Below are positions 27,419 through 36,420 of a stretch of DNA of 64,000 bases, one piece after another (within the stretch, counting starts at the first letter, position 1; every line of letters begins with the position of its first letter). Under the pieces are notes generated by a model. It did not search any database. It saw only the letters and a list, made by a program, of their open reading frames with translations, and was not told where the DNA came from. A program made the position numbers and the translations under genes. Origin of the DNA: Qipengyuania sp. S6317L1 (GTDB lineage: Bacteria > Pseudomonadota > Alphaproteobacteria > Sphingomonadales > Sphingomonadaceae); NCBI RefSeq assembly GCF_023015615.1, contig NZ_JALKAJ010000002.1, positions 434,001 to 498,000 of the forward strand. The letters are read 5' to 3'.

Positions 27419-30400
27419 ATGACAAAAGTACAGTTGCGCCGCAGCTGCGCGTTCGCTGCGATTGCGGCGAGCCTCAGTGCGACACCGGTTCTGGCGCAGG
27501 ACCAGGAAGAACCGGACACTGACAACACCATCGTCGTGACGGGCTCGCTTATTCGCGGCACGCCAGAGGACAGTGCGCTGCCGGTGGATGTGATTTCGAA
27601 CGAAGAGCTGGCGGCGGAAGGTCAGACCAACCCGCTCGATTTCATCAAAGACATTCCTTCGGTTGGTGCGGTCCTTGGCGACTCCAACCAATTCTCCTCG
27701 GACGCGCAAGGCCTTGGCGGCGTCGGCACAATCAACCTGCGCAACCTTGGTGCGACCCGCACGCTGGTGCTCTTGAATGGCAGGCGGACACTGGTTTCAC
27801 CCGGTGACGGGGTGGCCGACACCAACCTTCTGCCGTTGTTTGCTCTTCAACGCGTCGAACTGCTTAAAGATGGCGCTGCTGTGACCTATGGCTCGGATGC
27901 CGTTGCGGGCGTTGCGAACTTTATCACCCGCACTGATTTTGAAGGGATCGAAATCCAGGGCGATCACACCTTCGTCATGGACAGCGACGGCGACCAGACC
28001 TTGAGTATCCTTGCTGGTTACAATGTGACGCCCGACATCAATATCATGGCCGGCTTCGGCTACCGCCACCGCTCGCCGCTGGCCGCCGTTGACCGGGAGA
28101 TTTCAAACCAGGACTACTTCACCAATCCATCGGGCTTTTCGACGACTGTAACCAACGCTTGGTATCCGGCGCTGCGCGTTTCCGGACCGGTCCGCGAAAA
28201 TCCTGCCGCCGCCAGCCTTGGCGCAGCGTCATATCGCGGCACCTTGCTTGCCGGTGTACCAGGAGGGCTCGATCCCGATTGTGATGATGTAGGCGGCCTG
28301 CCGATCAGCATCTTCTGTGGCTACCAGTTCACCGATTACAACAATCTCGTCGAAGAACAGGATTACTATCAGGGCTATCTGCAGATCACTGCCGACGTGT
28401 CCGATACCCTGCGGTTCAATGCCGATGGGCTGTATGCCACCAGCCGTATCGACACCGCCCTGTCGCCATCTTATCCGACCACACAGGGTCTGGCAGGACC
28501 GGGCGCGACTTTCCAATACTACATCCCGAACACCAACCCCGCGTTTGCGGAATTTGCAGCACGTACCGGCTTTCCAACTTCGATCGACACCGATGGCGAC
28601 CCGACGACACCTGCGGTTCCTGTGACAGGCGCTCAGGCGCTGGTTTTCCGGCCCTTTTCGCTCGGCGGGTATCCTTTGGCGACAGAATCGCCCTTCGGTC
28701 AGAGCGAAAGCTTTTCCGAAAACGAAAGCTATCGCATCTCTGCCGGCTTTGAATACGACATGGGTGAAAACCTCCTGATGTCGTTGCAGGGCACCTACAT
28801 CAACACGAAATCGCGCTCTCTCGTGCCGGACGTCCTTCCGCTGCGCATCCAGCAAGCGCTTGACGGCCTTGGAGGCCCGGATTGCGATGTGGCCAACGGA
28901 ACACCGGGTCAGGGCAGTTGTTATTACTTCAACCCGTTTTTCAACTCGGTCGAGACAAACCCGGCACTGGGGATCGACAACCCCAACTTCAATCCGGCGC
29001 TCGCAAACCGGAACGATGTGGTCGATTACCTTTATGGCGACACCGGAACGCTTCAGAATGAAAAGCAGTTCGTTGCAGATTTCCTGATCAGTGGCGAGGT
29101 GGGCGAAGCTGACTTCGGTGGCGGCCCGCTTGCCTTTGGTGTGGGTGCGCAATACCGCTCTTCCAACTTCGACAGCAGGCCGCGCAATGCACTTAACAGC
29201 CTTGCACTGAACCCATGTGCGGTCCCCGGAGATACAAGCTGTACGATCCAGCAGGGGCCTTTCTCCTTCCTGGGACAGGCGCGCGATATTTCGGTGGAAC
29301 AGGACGTTTATGCGCTGTTCGGAGAAGTGCTTGTGCCCTTCTCGCCCGCTTTTGAGCTTTCCTTCGCTCTGCGTTTCGAGGATTACGGCGATCCGATCGG
29401 TTCGACTCTCGATCCCAAAGCAAGTTTCCGTTGGGAGGCAAGTGACTGGCTTGTTCTACGCGGGTCAGTCGGTACGACCTTCCGTGCGCCGCTGCCCGGG
29501 CAAGTCAGCCAGTCACAGGTTACCGCTCTCCAGCCAATCGACGCAGCTGGTGGCGGATTCCTTTCGGTCGATGTGCTGGGCAATCCGAACCTTAGCCCGG
29601 AAAGCGCATTTACTTATAACATTGGTGCGGTGATCCAGACCGGTCCGTTCAGGGCATCGGTCGATTACTGGAGCTATGAGTTTGAAGATCAGATCGTGGT
29701 CGAAGACTCCAATGCAATCGCAAACGCTGTCGTCGCGGTCCCGAATGGTCCGGCTGATTGTAACAATCCTCTGGCTTCGCAGATCGTCTTTCAGGGTGGC
29801 TGTGTTCAGGGCACCACGGTTGGCGGCGACATCAGCCGCGTAATCACCAATGTCGTGAATGGCCCGCCGATTGAGACGACGGGTATCGATTTCGAAGTCA
29901 GCTATGATATCGAAGTGGGTGGTGATGCGAATTTGCGGCTCGGAGCGAACGGCACGTGGGTCCTGACCTATGACGTCGACCCGTTCCAAGCGCAGAACAT
30001 CACAATCCAGCCTGAATTCAGCGCCGTTGGCTTTGGCAATTTCGACCGTTCGGCTCCGGCTATTTCTGACCTGCGGACGAACCTTTTTGCCAACTTCAGC
30101 ATTGGCGGGCTGAATGCTCGCTACACCTTCCGTTATGCCACCGGCGTCACGGATGACCGCTATGATTCGCCCACTTTCGCAACCATTCCGCGGACCACGG
30201 CCCAGTCGTTCTACGCACAAGAATCGGGAGACTTCACCCAGAGCGATCTGACGGTCCTTTATGACCTGCCGATCGACGCGGCGGATATTCAGTTGCAAGG
30301 CACGGTGTCGAATATCTTCGACGAAGACCCGCCGATTGCGCGTCTAGAGCTCGGCTATAACCCGTTCCTTGGCAATGCAATTGGCCGGACCTTCCGGTTG

Positions 30401-30421
30401 GGGGCCAAAGTGCTTTTCTAA
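27419..30421 (+). CDS. TonB-dependent outer-membrane receptor, substrate unknown
   Basis: 1000 residues. Signal peptide MTKVQLRRSCAFAAIAASLS...VLA is cleaved before QDQEEP. A TonB-box-like segment TIVVTGSLI is followed by the plug (residues ~45-165) with TINLRNLGATRTLVLLNGRR and RVELLKDGAAVTYGSDAVAG. The rest is a large barrel ending TFRLGAKVLF, with a terminal aromatic residue. The NLG-x-TRTLVLLNGRR form marks the large receptor subfamily, abundant in sphingomonads, that imports organic substrates rather than iron chelates. Position in the acyl-CoA region suggests uptake of the pathway substrate (inference). It has a strong GGGGAGAGGAG ribosome site and a clear terminator after it. Confidence 0.9.
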   Translation: MTKVQLRRSCAFAAIAASLSATPVLAQDQEEPDTDNTIVVTGSLIRGTPEDSALPVDVISNEELAAEGQTNPLDFIKDIPSVGAVLGDSNQFSSDAQGLGGVGTINLRNLGATRTLVLLNGRRTLVSPGDGVADTNLLPLFALQRVELLKDGAAVTYGSDAVAGVANFITRTDFEGIEIQGDHTFVMDSDGDQTLSILAGYNVTPDINIMAGFGYRHRSPLAAVDREISNQDYFTNPSGFSTTVTNAWYPALRVSGPVRENPAAASLGAASYRGTLLAGVPGGLDPDCDDVGGLPISIFCGYQFTDYNNLVEEQDYYQGYLQITADVSDTLRFNADGLYATSRIDTALSPSYPTTQGLAGPGATFQYYIPNTNPAFAEFAARTGFPTSIDTDGDPTTPAVPVTGAQALVFRPFSLGGYPLATESPFGQSESFSENESYRISAGFEYDMGENLLMSLQGTYINTKSRSLVPDVLPLRIQQALDGLGGPDCDVANGTPGQGSCYYFNPFFNSVETNPALGIDNPNFNPALANRNDVVDYLYGDTGTLQNEKQFVADFLISGEVGEADFGGGPLAFGVGAQYRSSNFDSRPRNALNSLALNPCAVPGDTSCTIQQGPFSFLGQARDISVEQDVYALFGEVLVPFSPAFELSFALRFEDYGDPIGSTLDPKASFRWEASDWLVLRGSVGTTFRAPLPGQVSQSQVTALQPIDAAGGGFLSVDVLGNPNLSPESAFTYNIGAVIQTGPFRASVDYWSYEFEDQIVVEDSNAIANAVVAVPNGPADCNNPLASQIVFQGGCVQGTTVGGDISRVITNVVNGPPIETTGIDFEVSYDIEVGGDANLRLGANGTWVLTYDVDPFQAQNITIQPEFSAVGFGNFDRSAPAISDLRTNLFANFSIGGLNARYTFRYATGVTDDRYDSPTFATIPRTTAQSFYAQESGDFTQSDLTVLYDLPIDAADIQLQGTVSNIFDEDPPIARLELGYNPFLGNAIGRTFRLGAKVLF

Positions 30422-30440
30422 CCAATATCCTCAATCAAAA

Positions 30441-30474
30441 GAATGCCCGGCGCCGAAAGGGGCCGGGCATTTTT
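30441..30474 (+). terminator. Rho-independent terminator
   Basis: ATGCCCGGC (30443-30451) pairs with GCCGGGCAT (30462-30470), followed by TTTT. It lies 20 bp after the TonB receptor stop. Confidence 0.85.
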
Positions 30475-30617
30475 ACGAGTCCATGGGACGTATGGTCGCA
30501 AGCAGTGCTCGGAAAAGCGTGATGCGACCCACAAGAGATGCGCTCCCGAACCTTATGGGGATGAGCCAGAATGGCTAATATCGTGCAGATTATCGTGGTC
30601 GATGAAGGAGCAACAAC

Positions 30618-31430
30618 ATGACAGGTCGGCTTTCAGGCAAGGTTGCCATTATTACCGGCGCCGCATCAGGAATTGGCAAGGCGAGCGCAGCCCTCTTTGC
30701 CAAAGAAGGCGCTAGCGTGGTCGCTTTTGACCGTTCGGCAGATGTGAATGACACGGCCAAACGGATTATAGCTGATGGCGGCCAGGCCATCGCCTGCACG
30801 GGTGATGCAGGCGAGGAAAGCGATATCGAGAAGCTCGTCGAGATGGCGCGGTCCGAATATGGAGGCCTTCACGTGATGTTCGCCAATGCAGGTGTTACCG
30901 GCGGCGTGCGTGGCGGGTTTTTCGACGCGACCCCTGAACACTGGTCCGAGGTCTTGCGGGTAAACCTGATCGGTCCTTTCCTTGCCGTGAAGCATTCAGC
31001 GCCCGTCATTCGTGACAGCGGCGGCGGTGCGATTGTTTGCACGGCTTCAGTCGCCGGACTGCGATCTGGTGCGGGTCCAGCCCAGTATTCGGCCAGCAAG
31101 GCGGGCGTGATCAATCTCGTCCAGACCGCAGCCCAGCAACTTGCAGGGACCGGCGTGCGGGTGAATGCAGTGCTGCCCGGTTTGACCGAAACGGGCATGA
31201 CCAAACCGATGTATGATGGCGCGCGTGCTGCGGGAAAAGAAGACCGGATCGGCCAATTGAACCCGACGCTGCGCGGCGGCGAACCAGAAGAGATCGCTGC
31301 TGCCGCTTTGTTTCTCGCGAGCGACGATGCCAGCTACGTGAATGGTCAGGCGCTTGCAGTAGATGGCGGGCTATCGAGTTCACATCCCACTTCCCGCCCG
31401 CCGGGCGATCCCAACAGGCCAAGCTCTTAA
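30618..31430 (+). CDS. Short-chain dehydrogenase/reductase (classical SDR)
   Basis: 270 residues. Cofactor site [13 protein letters not shown] motif FANAGVTG, the catalytic serine in VCTASVAGL, and YSASK (YxxxK) are all present, with the C-terminal [10 protein letters not shown] typical of FabG-like enzymes. An acidic residue after beta-2 (AFDRSAD) suggests NAD(H). The substrate is unknown; an alcohol/ketone step of the neighbouring catabolic pathway is likely. GGAG lies upstream of the ATG. It is separated from the receptor by a terminator and convergent with the sigma-54 regulator gene. Confidence 0.88.
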   Translation: MTGRLSGKVAIITGAASGIGKASAALFAKEGASVVAFDRSADVNDTAKRIIADGGQAIACTGDAGEESDIEKLVEMARSEYGGLHVMFANAGVTGGVRGGFFDATPEHWSEVLRVNLIGPFLAVKHSAPVIRDSGGGAIVCTASVAGLRSGAGPAQYSASKAGVINLVQTAAQQLAGTGVRVNAVLPGLTETGMTKPMYDGARAAGKEDRIGQLNPTLRGGEPEEIAAAALFLASDDASYVNGQALAVDGGLSSSHPTSRPPGDPNRPSS

Positions 31431-31553
31431 GGTCGTCCATGTTGCCGCAATCCCGCACCAGCCGGATATTCATGGATCCTCACAGCGTACAGGAACAAAT
31501 TCTGCCCCTGCCAAAAGCACGAAATCGTTCGCACTAGGGAGCGGTCTTACGAA

Positions 31554-32966
31554 CTATCCGCCCCATCGCTCGAGCTTGCGATAGATGGTGGATGGGCTCA
31601 CTCCGAGGCCGCGCGCGGCTTGGACAATATTCCCTGAGCTGCGGGCAATAGCTTGCTCAATGGCAAGGCGTTCGACCTGATCGAGGGTCATGCCGGTGAA
31701 GTCAGCGATTGATGCGTGCTGCGGCGCCACGGTTGCAACGGGTTGCAAAGGCGTTTCGAACGATGGACTTGCGTGAAGAGGCGCGGCGGCCCGCGCTGTG
31801 ATGCGCGAGCCTCCCGATAATTCTACCGTGCTGCCTGAGCCGGTGATGATAGCCCGGCGCAGCGCATTTTGCAGCTCGCGCACATTGCCCGGCCAATCAT
31901 GCTGCTGGAGAAAGGCCTCGCTGGCCTTCGAAAAGCCTGAGATGGCGCGCCCTTCTTCTGCGGCAATGCGCTGTGCAAGCGAACCTGCGATGAGTGCAAT
32001 ATCATCGCCGCGCTCACGCAAGGCGGGAAGCGCGATGGGGATCACATTGAGGCGATAATAAAGGTCCTCGCGAAAGCGTCCTTCGGCGACCTCGCGTTCG
32101 GGGTTGCGGTTCGTTGCGCACACGATGCGAACATTGACGGGTTCTGCTGCCGAACTGCCGACGCGCTGGATCATGCCGGTTTGCAGAAAGCGCAGTAATT
32201 TGACCTGAAGTTTCAGATCCATTTCGCATATTTCGTCGAGAAACAGCGTGCCGCCATCGGCAGCTTTGGCTGCGCCGATACGGTTTTCGACCGCACCGGT
32301 AAATGCGCCTTTGACGTGCCCGAACAGTTCGGATTCCAGAAGGTTTTCGGGGATCGCTCCGCAGTTGATCGCCACAAATGGTCCGCTGCGGCGCTTGCTG
32401 GCAGAGTGGATCGCTTCGGCCGTTACTTCCTTACCGGTGCCGCTCTCACCTGTGACAAACACCGTGGCCTTGGAATCCGCAACGCTTTCGATTGTACGGA
32501 ACACCGCCTTCATCACAGGTGATTTACCGATAAAGCCGTGAAATCCGTCAGGATCTGGGGCCACATCAGAAGGTAAATCCTGCCGCTCCGGCGTGCTGCC
32601 GCCTTGCTCGGCGGCATTGCTAACAGTGTTGAGCAAACGGATACCCGACACAGGCTTTACGAGAAAATCATATGCCCCATGCCTCATCGCGGTGATCGCG
32701 CGGTTGAGCGAGCCGTCGGCGGTCACGACGATTACAGCAGGGTTACCCTTGCTAGCCGGCAAGGCATCAAACAGCGTTAGCCCGTCACCATCGGGCAATT
32801 GCAAATCGAGGAGAACGACGTCGAACTGCTCCGTTGCCAGCGACCGGCGCGCCGCTGCCAAAGTCTCACACAGGCTGACCTCATGCCCGGCATCTTCGAG
32901 CTGAGCAGCGTAGCCGAGCGCCAAAGAGGCGCTGTCTTCAACGATGAGAACTTTGGCGTCTGGCAT
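31554..32966 (-). CDS. NtrC-class sigma-54-dependent response regulator of the polysaccharide cluster
   Basis: 470 residues. Receiver domain 3-115 with acidic pair E10/D11, phosphoacceptor D54 in VVLLDLQLPDGDG and a conserved K104. An AAA+ domain, about 145-375, has Walker A GESGTGKE (173-180), the sigma-54 contact loop GAFTGA (220-225), Walker B GGTLFLDE and an R-finger region. A C-terminal Fis-type helix-turn-helix ends ...VSPSTIYRKLERW. It should open sigma-54 promoters when phosphorylated. Architecture resembles LuxO and the PrsR-type regulators of exosortase clusters, but no exosortase is present. Its ATG overlaps the stop of the H-NOX gene (TAATG), so the NO sensor and regulator are made together. 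Likely target promoters with shared enhancer sites lie at 33.5-33.7 kb and 41.9-42.2 kb. Confidence 0.92.
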   Translation of the reverse strand: MPDAKVLIVEDSASLALGYAAQLEDAGHEVSLCETLAAARRSLATEQFDVVLLDLQLPDGDGLTLFDALPASKGNPAVIVVTADGSLNRAITAMRHGAYDFLVKPVSGIRLLNTVSNAAEQGGSTPERQDLPSDVAPDPDGFHGFIGKSPVMKAVFRTIESVADSKATVFVTGESGTGKEVTAEAIHSASKRRSGPFVAINCGAIPENLLESELFGHVKGAFTGAVENRIGAAKAADGGTLFLDEICEMDLKLQVKLLRFLQTGMIQRVGSSAAEPVNVRIVCATNRNPEREVAEGRFREDLYYRLNVIPIALPALRERGDDIALIAGSLAQRIAAEEGRAISGFSKASEAFLQQHDWPGNVRELQNALRRAIITGSGSTVELSGGSRITARAAAPLHASPSFETPLQPVATVAPQHASIADFTGMTLDQVERLAIEQAIARSSGNIVQAARGLGVSPSTIYRKLERWGG

Positions 32967-33496
32967 TATTGGATCCTGAAGAAAGCTGTTCTGCCCGAGG
33001 GGTCGCGGTCGAGCCAATCGATCGAGCGGGTATCGCCAAAATGCTTCATGCAACCTTGAACGAGGCCAAAGGCGATATGGGCGAACGGGCGGTGGGAGGA
33101 ATATTCGACGACAAACCCATCGCCATCTTTTCTGGAGGCAACCTGCGGCGGAACCGCGTCAGGATATAGCACGCGCACCTCTTCGTGGATGTGATCCTCG
33201 ATATGGGCGAGCATGCCTTCAGCCGTTGGATAGCGTTCGATCAACTCTGTGTAGAGGACTGTAAAACGGTCGAACAAAAACTTTCCAAATGCCTCGCAAA
33301 GATCGTTCGCGTCTGCGCCCGTGATTCTGGACGCCGAGGTGACAACCTGTACGGCTTGCTCCCAAGGGTAGCGCGAGACGCGTGAAAACGCGCCGCCATG
33401 AGGTAGCTCAGCGCCTTCAAGAACCTGCTCTGTGAAGCTTGGCCCGCCCGTTGCATCAAGGAAGCCGACTAGCTCCGCATAGATAATACCCTTCAT
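32966..33496 (-). CDS. H-NOX heme nitric-oxide sensor protein
   Basis: 176 residues, a stand-alone H-NOX of normal size. It opens MKGIIYAELVGFLDATGG. The heme-ligand region DHIHEEVRVLYPDA puts the probable proximal histidine at H104, and the heme-propionate motif YxSxR is Y132-S134-R136 (YSSHR). Where oxygen-binding H-NOX proteins carry a distal tyrosine (about nine residues after YxSxR begins) this one has H/I, so NO-selective binding is expected. Family members bind NO and control a histidine kinase or diguanylate cyclase. Here the co-transcribed partner is a sigma-54 response regulator, and the two kinases lie at the other end of the polysaccharide cluster. Ribosome site GGAG is 9 nt upstream. 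Confidence 0.9.
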   Translation of the reverse strand: MKGIIYAELVGFLDATGGPSFTEQVLEGAELPHGGAFSRVSRYPWEQAVQVVTSASRITGADANDLCEAFGKFLFDRFTVLYTELIERYPTAEGMLAHIEDHIHEEVRVLYPDAVPPQVASRKDGDGFVVEYSSHRPFAHIAFGLVQGCMKHFGDTRSIDWLDRDPSGRTAFFRIQ

Positions 33497-33534
33497 TCAA
33501 GACATCTCCGGTGATTTGCTTTGTCTCTCAATAT

Positions 33535-33550
33535 GCAAACTGCGTGCCGG
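33535..33550 (-). promoter_or_regulatory. Sigma-54-like promoter of the H-NOX / regulator operon
   Basis: On the minus strand CGGCAC-GCAGT-TTGCA matches TGGCAC-N5-TTGCW with one change (C for T at the first base), and the spacing is exact. The -12 element lies 38 nt before the H-NOX start, with a good ribosome site between. It implies autoregulation by the encoded sigma-54 activator. Confidence 0.6.
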
Positions 33551-33591
33551 AAATTTCGCGGTTTAAGAACGCTTTGACACGACCAAAGTCT

Positions 33592-33644
33592 CGCATAATG
33601 CGAATATATTTGCAAATCGCAAAATTCACTGACGCATTTTGCAA
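33592..33644. promoter_or_regulatory. Enhancer-like palindromic sites between divergent sigma-54 promoters (copy 1)
   Basis: Three clustered sites: CGCATAATGCG (33592-33602, perfect palindrome), TTTGCAAATCGCAAAA (33609-33624, TTTGC/GCAAA arms) and CGCATTTTGCAA (33633-33644). They sit 40-95 bp from the two promoters. The second and third recur in the other polysaccharide intergenic region (42046-42081), so they are probably binding sites for the local NtrC-class regulator. Confidence 0.65.
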
Positions 33645-33696
33645 TTACTCAAACTCGAAGCTTTCGCAATGCGCGCATTTCTGCGGTTCCGCTCGA

Positions 33697-33712
33697 TTGG
33701 CACGATCCTTGA
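33697..33712 (+). promoter_or_regulatory. Sigma-54-like promoter of the wza-like operon
   Basis: TTGGCAC-GATCC-TTGA: a perfect -24 element and near-perfect -12 with correct spacing. It ends 36 nt before the start codon of the export lipoprotein gene, with AGGGAG as ribosome site. Confidence 0.75.
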
Positions 33713-33748
33713 GAATGGTGGGGCAAACACCGCTCAGGGAGTATCACA

Positions 33749-34996
33749 ATGTTCCGTTCTATCGTCCACAAAGCCATGGCAGGTGCGGCCAGCCTCGCGC
33801 TTCTGTCAGGCTGCGTTGCCGGCCCTGCCCCTGCCAACCTTGCAAGTTCGGCCTACGCGCCGGGCCAGATTGCATGGCAAGGCAGCAAGCAGCCTCAAGG
33901 CGATTGGATCACCGATGCGCCTGTTGCCCGCGGCGCGCCTACCTGCAGTTGGCAAGCTCCGCGCGAACTCGACACCTACACTCGTGTTTCGCCAGCAAGC
34001 TTTCTGGACCGCACCGCACCTCTTGGCGCAGGCGACCGTTTGGAAATCACTGTCCTTGGGGACCAGGACAAGCTTACCGGGACGTACGTTATCGGAAGCG
34101 ATGGTACTTTAGCTGTTCGTGGGCAGCGCCCGGTTCAGGCGTCGGGCCTGTCGATCGCGGATCTGACTGCACGCCTGCGTCAGCAACTCGTTGACGCCAA
34201 TATCGTGCGCCCGCTGCAAAACGCCGTTCGTATCGCCTTGATCGAGAATGCCGGCGTATCGGTTTTTGTGGGGGGCGCAGTCTTTCAGCCCGGTGCTGTG
34301 CGCGCAGGCGAGCGTGATCCGGACAGCCGCATCGGCCTTCGAGAAGGCGCGGTAAGCGGTGATGACAATGTCAGCCGCACTGTGGCTGGCGCGATCCGCG
34401 CAGCCGGGGGCGTTCGCCCGGACGCCGATGTCCAGCGCATCTATCTCTTGCGCAACGGGACCTATGCTGAATTCGATCTCTCCGGTTTCGTCCACGGTTG
34501 GTCGAGCCGCGATGTATCTGTGTCCAGCGGTGACCGCATTATCGTGCCGAGCCGAACCTGCTTCAATGCGGACCTTGTCCGCCCCACCGCGCTGACTGCA
34601 CCTGGCATCCGGGTTTACATGTCGAACCTGACCCGCAGCGCAATGAACAATGCGGGCGCTGCCATCGGCCACCAGACCACTTCACTGCCATATGGCACCC
34701 GCCTTCTTCAGGGGCTCGTTGCAGCCAATTGCGTTGGCGGAAGCTACATGCAGGCCGATCGCCGCGCAGTGCTGATTTCGCGCAACCCGATCAACGGGCA
34801 GAGCATCGTGATCGAGCGTGATATTGAGAAACTGGTTCGCGGTGCCAACCGCGATGCGCTCAACCCCTATCTGATGCCGGGAGATGCCATCGCCTGCTAT
34901 GACAGCCGCTGGACAAACTTTCGCGAAGCCGTTGGTCTGGTCACCGATGCGGTGAATACGGTGACCCCCGCGATCCTGCTGGATAACGCTCTGTGA
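33749..34996 (+). CDS. Outer-membrane polysaccharide export lipoprotein (Wza/HfsD-like)
   Basis: 415 residues. Lipoprotein signal AGAASLALLSGC with lipidation at the cysteine near residue 25. A Poly_export domain follows (LGAGDRLEITVLG, YVIGSDGTLAVRG, LSIADLTARLRQQL) with an SLBB-like part (VSVFVGGAVFQPGAV) and a second ligand-binding repeat toward the C terminus (VSSGDRIIVPS). It forms the outer-membrane secretin-like channel through which the polymer leaves. It is the first gene of a three-gene operon with chain-length and polymerase genes, and its stop overlaps the next start (GTGA). The set export lipoprotein/no-kinase co-polymerase/polymerase resembles holdfast loci of Caulobacterales; equivalence is not shown. 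Confidence 0.88.
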   Translation: MFRSIVHKAMAGAASLALLSGCVAGPAPANLASSAYAPGQIAWQGSKQPQGDWITDAPVARGAPTCSWQAPRELDTYTRVSPASFLDRTAPLGAGDRLEITVLGDQDKLTGTYVIGSDGTLAVRGQRPVQASGLSIADLTARLRQQLVDANIVRPLQNAVRIALIENAGVSVFVGGAVFQPGAVRAGERDPDSRIGLREGAVSGDDNVSRTVAGAIRAAGGVRPDADVQRIYLLRNGTYAEFDLSGFVHGWSSRDVSVSSGDRIIVPSRTCFNADLVRPTALTAPGIRVYMSNLTRSAMNNAGAAIGHQTTSLPYGTRLLQGLVAANCVGGSYMQADRRAVLISRNPINGQSIVIERDIEKLVRGANRDALNPYLMPGDAIACYDSRWTNFREAVGLVTDAVNTVTPAILLDNAL

Positions 34997-36420
34997 AGAG
35001 CTTTTCCCCTGATCTTGAACGGGTTGCTCCGCCCCGGCGCCTCATGCGCCTTTGGGTCGTGGTGCGCGATGGCCTGCCTTCAGTTGGGCGTTACCGTCGT
35101 TACATCGCGGCGCTGGCGGGTCCACTGGCACTCATATGGGTGCTGACGCTCGGCTATATCGTGCTCGCCCCCGACCGGTTCGACAGCCGCATGACGCTTA
35201 TCCTGCCCGGCACAGGCGTCGGCGCGAGCATGAACCTGGAATCGATTGGTCAGGCGACTACCAACACCTCATCGGCATTCTCCTCCCCCAGCTTGAGCCC
35301 GACGGAAAATTACAAGCGACTACTGATGTCTGACCTCGTCCTGCGTGTTGCGGCGGGCATTGCTGGTGAGGATGCAGACAGTTTCCCTCAGCCTGCCATC
35401 AAACTCATCGATCAGACGAACCTGATCGAATTGCGCATGAGCGCTGGCTCGCCCGAACAAGCGCAATTGCGCATGGAAGCACTTCAGAAATCATTCGACA
35501 CCGCGCTCGATACGTTGCGCGATGGTGAAGCACGCGCCCGCGAAGAAGCCGACGCGTCGCGCATTGCCGAGCTTGAGCGCAAGGTCGACGAGGCGCAGCA
35601 GGCTCTGCTCGATTTTCAGGGAAAAACGGGTCTTGTCTCGCTCGACCAGTTCGCAGGACGGATTACGGCTCTCGATCAGCTTAAGGCAAACGAACGCGAC
35701 CGCCGTGTACGCGTGGCAGAGATCGGTGCGGCGGCGTCGCGATTGTCTTCGACACTCAACATTTCCCTCCCGCAGGCGCGCCGTGCGATGCAGTTGAAGG
35801 CAGATCCCCAGTTTCAGGAACTGCTTGGCCGCTACGCCAAGGTAAGCGGCGAACACGCTGAAAAATCGGGCACTTTGGGCGACGCACATGCGAGCATCGA
35901 AAAACTCGCCGCCGAGCAAGCGTCGCTGCAAAACGACCTTGCCCGGCGCGGCGAAGCGTTGACGGGCATCGATGGCGCGGCTGTCATCAAGCTTGCTGAC
36001 CTTTCCGTCTCGAACACGCGCGAAAACCTCTTCGCCAGCCTATCCGAGCGTGACAGCGATCGCAGTGGTCACGGTGCAGCTCTTGCCGAACTTCGCCGCC
36101 AGATCGCGGCACAATCGGCTGACACCGAGGAGCAGGTAGCACAGGCTGCGCAATTGGCCGATCTGCTGCGCGACCTGCGTGTTGCCGAAGCGGTGTTCAG
36201 CTCTGCTCTGGCGCGGCTCGACACCAACAAATCGGACCCGTTTGCCTCCTATCCTCTGGTCCAGACGCTCGAGGCGCCTTCGCTTCCGCGAACCAGATCG
36301 GCGCCTTCACCGCTGTTCGTTATCGCTGGTGCCATGGGTGCCACTGTATTCGTCCTTATCGGGTTCTTGCTGCTATGGCTGAGACAGCCAATCATCCGCA
36401 AACTGCTGCCGAACGGCTGA
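34993..36420 (+). CDS. Polysaccharide co-polymerase / chain-length determinant without kinase domain
   Basis: 475 residues. One membrane helix lies near residues 42-62 (YIAALAGPLALIWVLTLGYIV) and a second near 440-462 (LFVIAGAMGATVFVLIGFLL). Between them is a large periplasmic region with predicted coiled coil (AELERKVDEAQQALLDFQ and later Ala/Glu/Gln-rich helices). This is the Wzz/GumC-like topology. No Walker A BY-kinase domain follows the second helix, and none is encoded nearby, so control by tyrosine phosphorylation is not apparent. It should bridge polymerase and export channel. GTG start overlaps the upstream stop. Confidence 0.82.
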   Translation: MKSFSPDLERVAPPRRLMRLWVVVRDGLPSVGRYRRYIAALAGPLALIWVLTLGYIVLAPDRFDSRMTLILPGTGVGASMNLESIGQATTNTSSAFSSPSLSPTENYKRLLMSDLVLRVAAGIAGEDADSFPQPAIKLIDQTNLIELRMSAGSPEQAQLRMEALQKSFDTALDTLRDGEARAREEADASRIAELERKVDEAQQALLDFQGKTGLVSLDQFAGRITALDQLKANERDRRVRVAEIGAAASRLSSTLNISLPQARRAMQLKADPQFQELLGRYAKVSGEHAEKSGTLGDAHASIEKLAAEQASLQNDLARRGEALTGIDGAAVIKLADLSVSNTRENLFASLSERDSDRSGHGAALAELRRQIAAQSADTEEQVAQAAQLADLLRDLRVAEAVFSSALARLDTNKSDPFASYPLVQTLEAPSLPRTRSAPSPLFVIAGAMGATVFVLIGFLLLWLRQPIIRKLLPNG

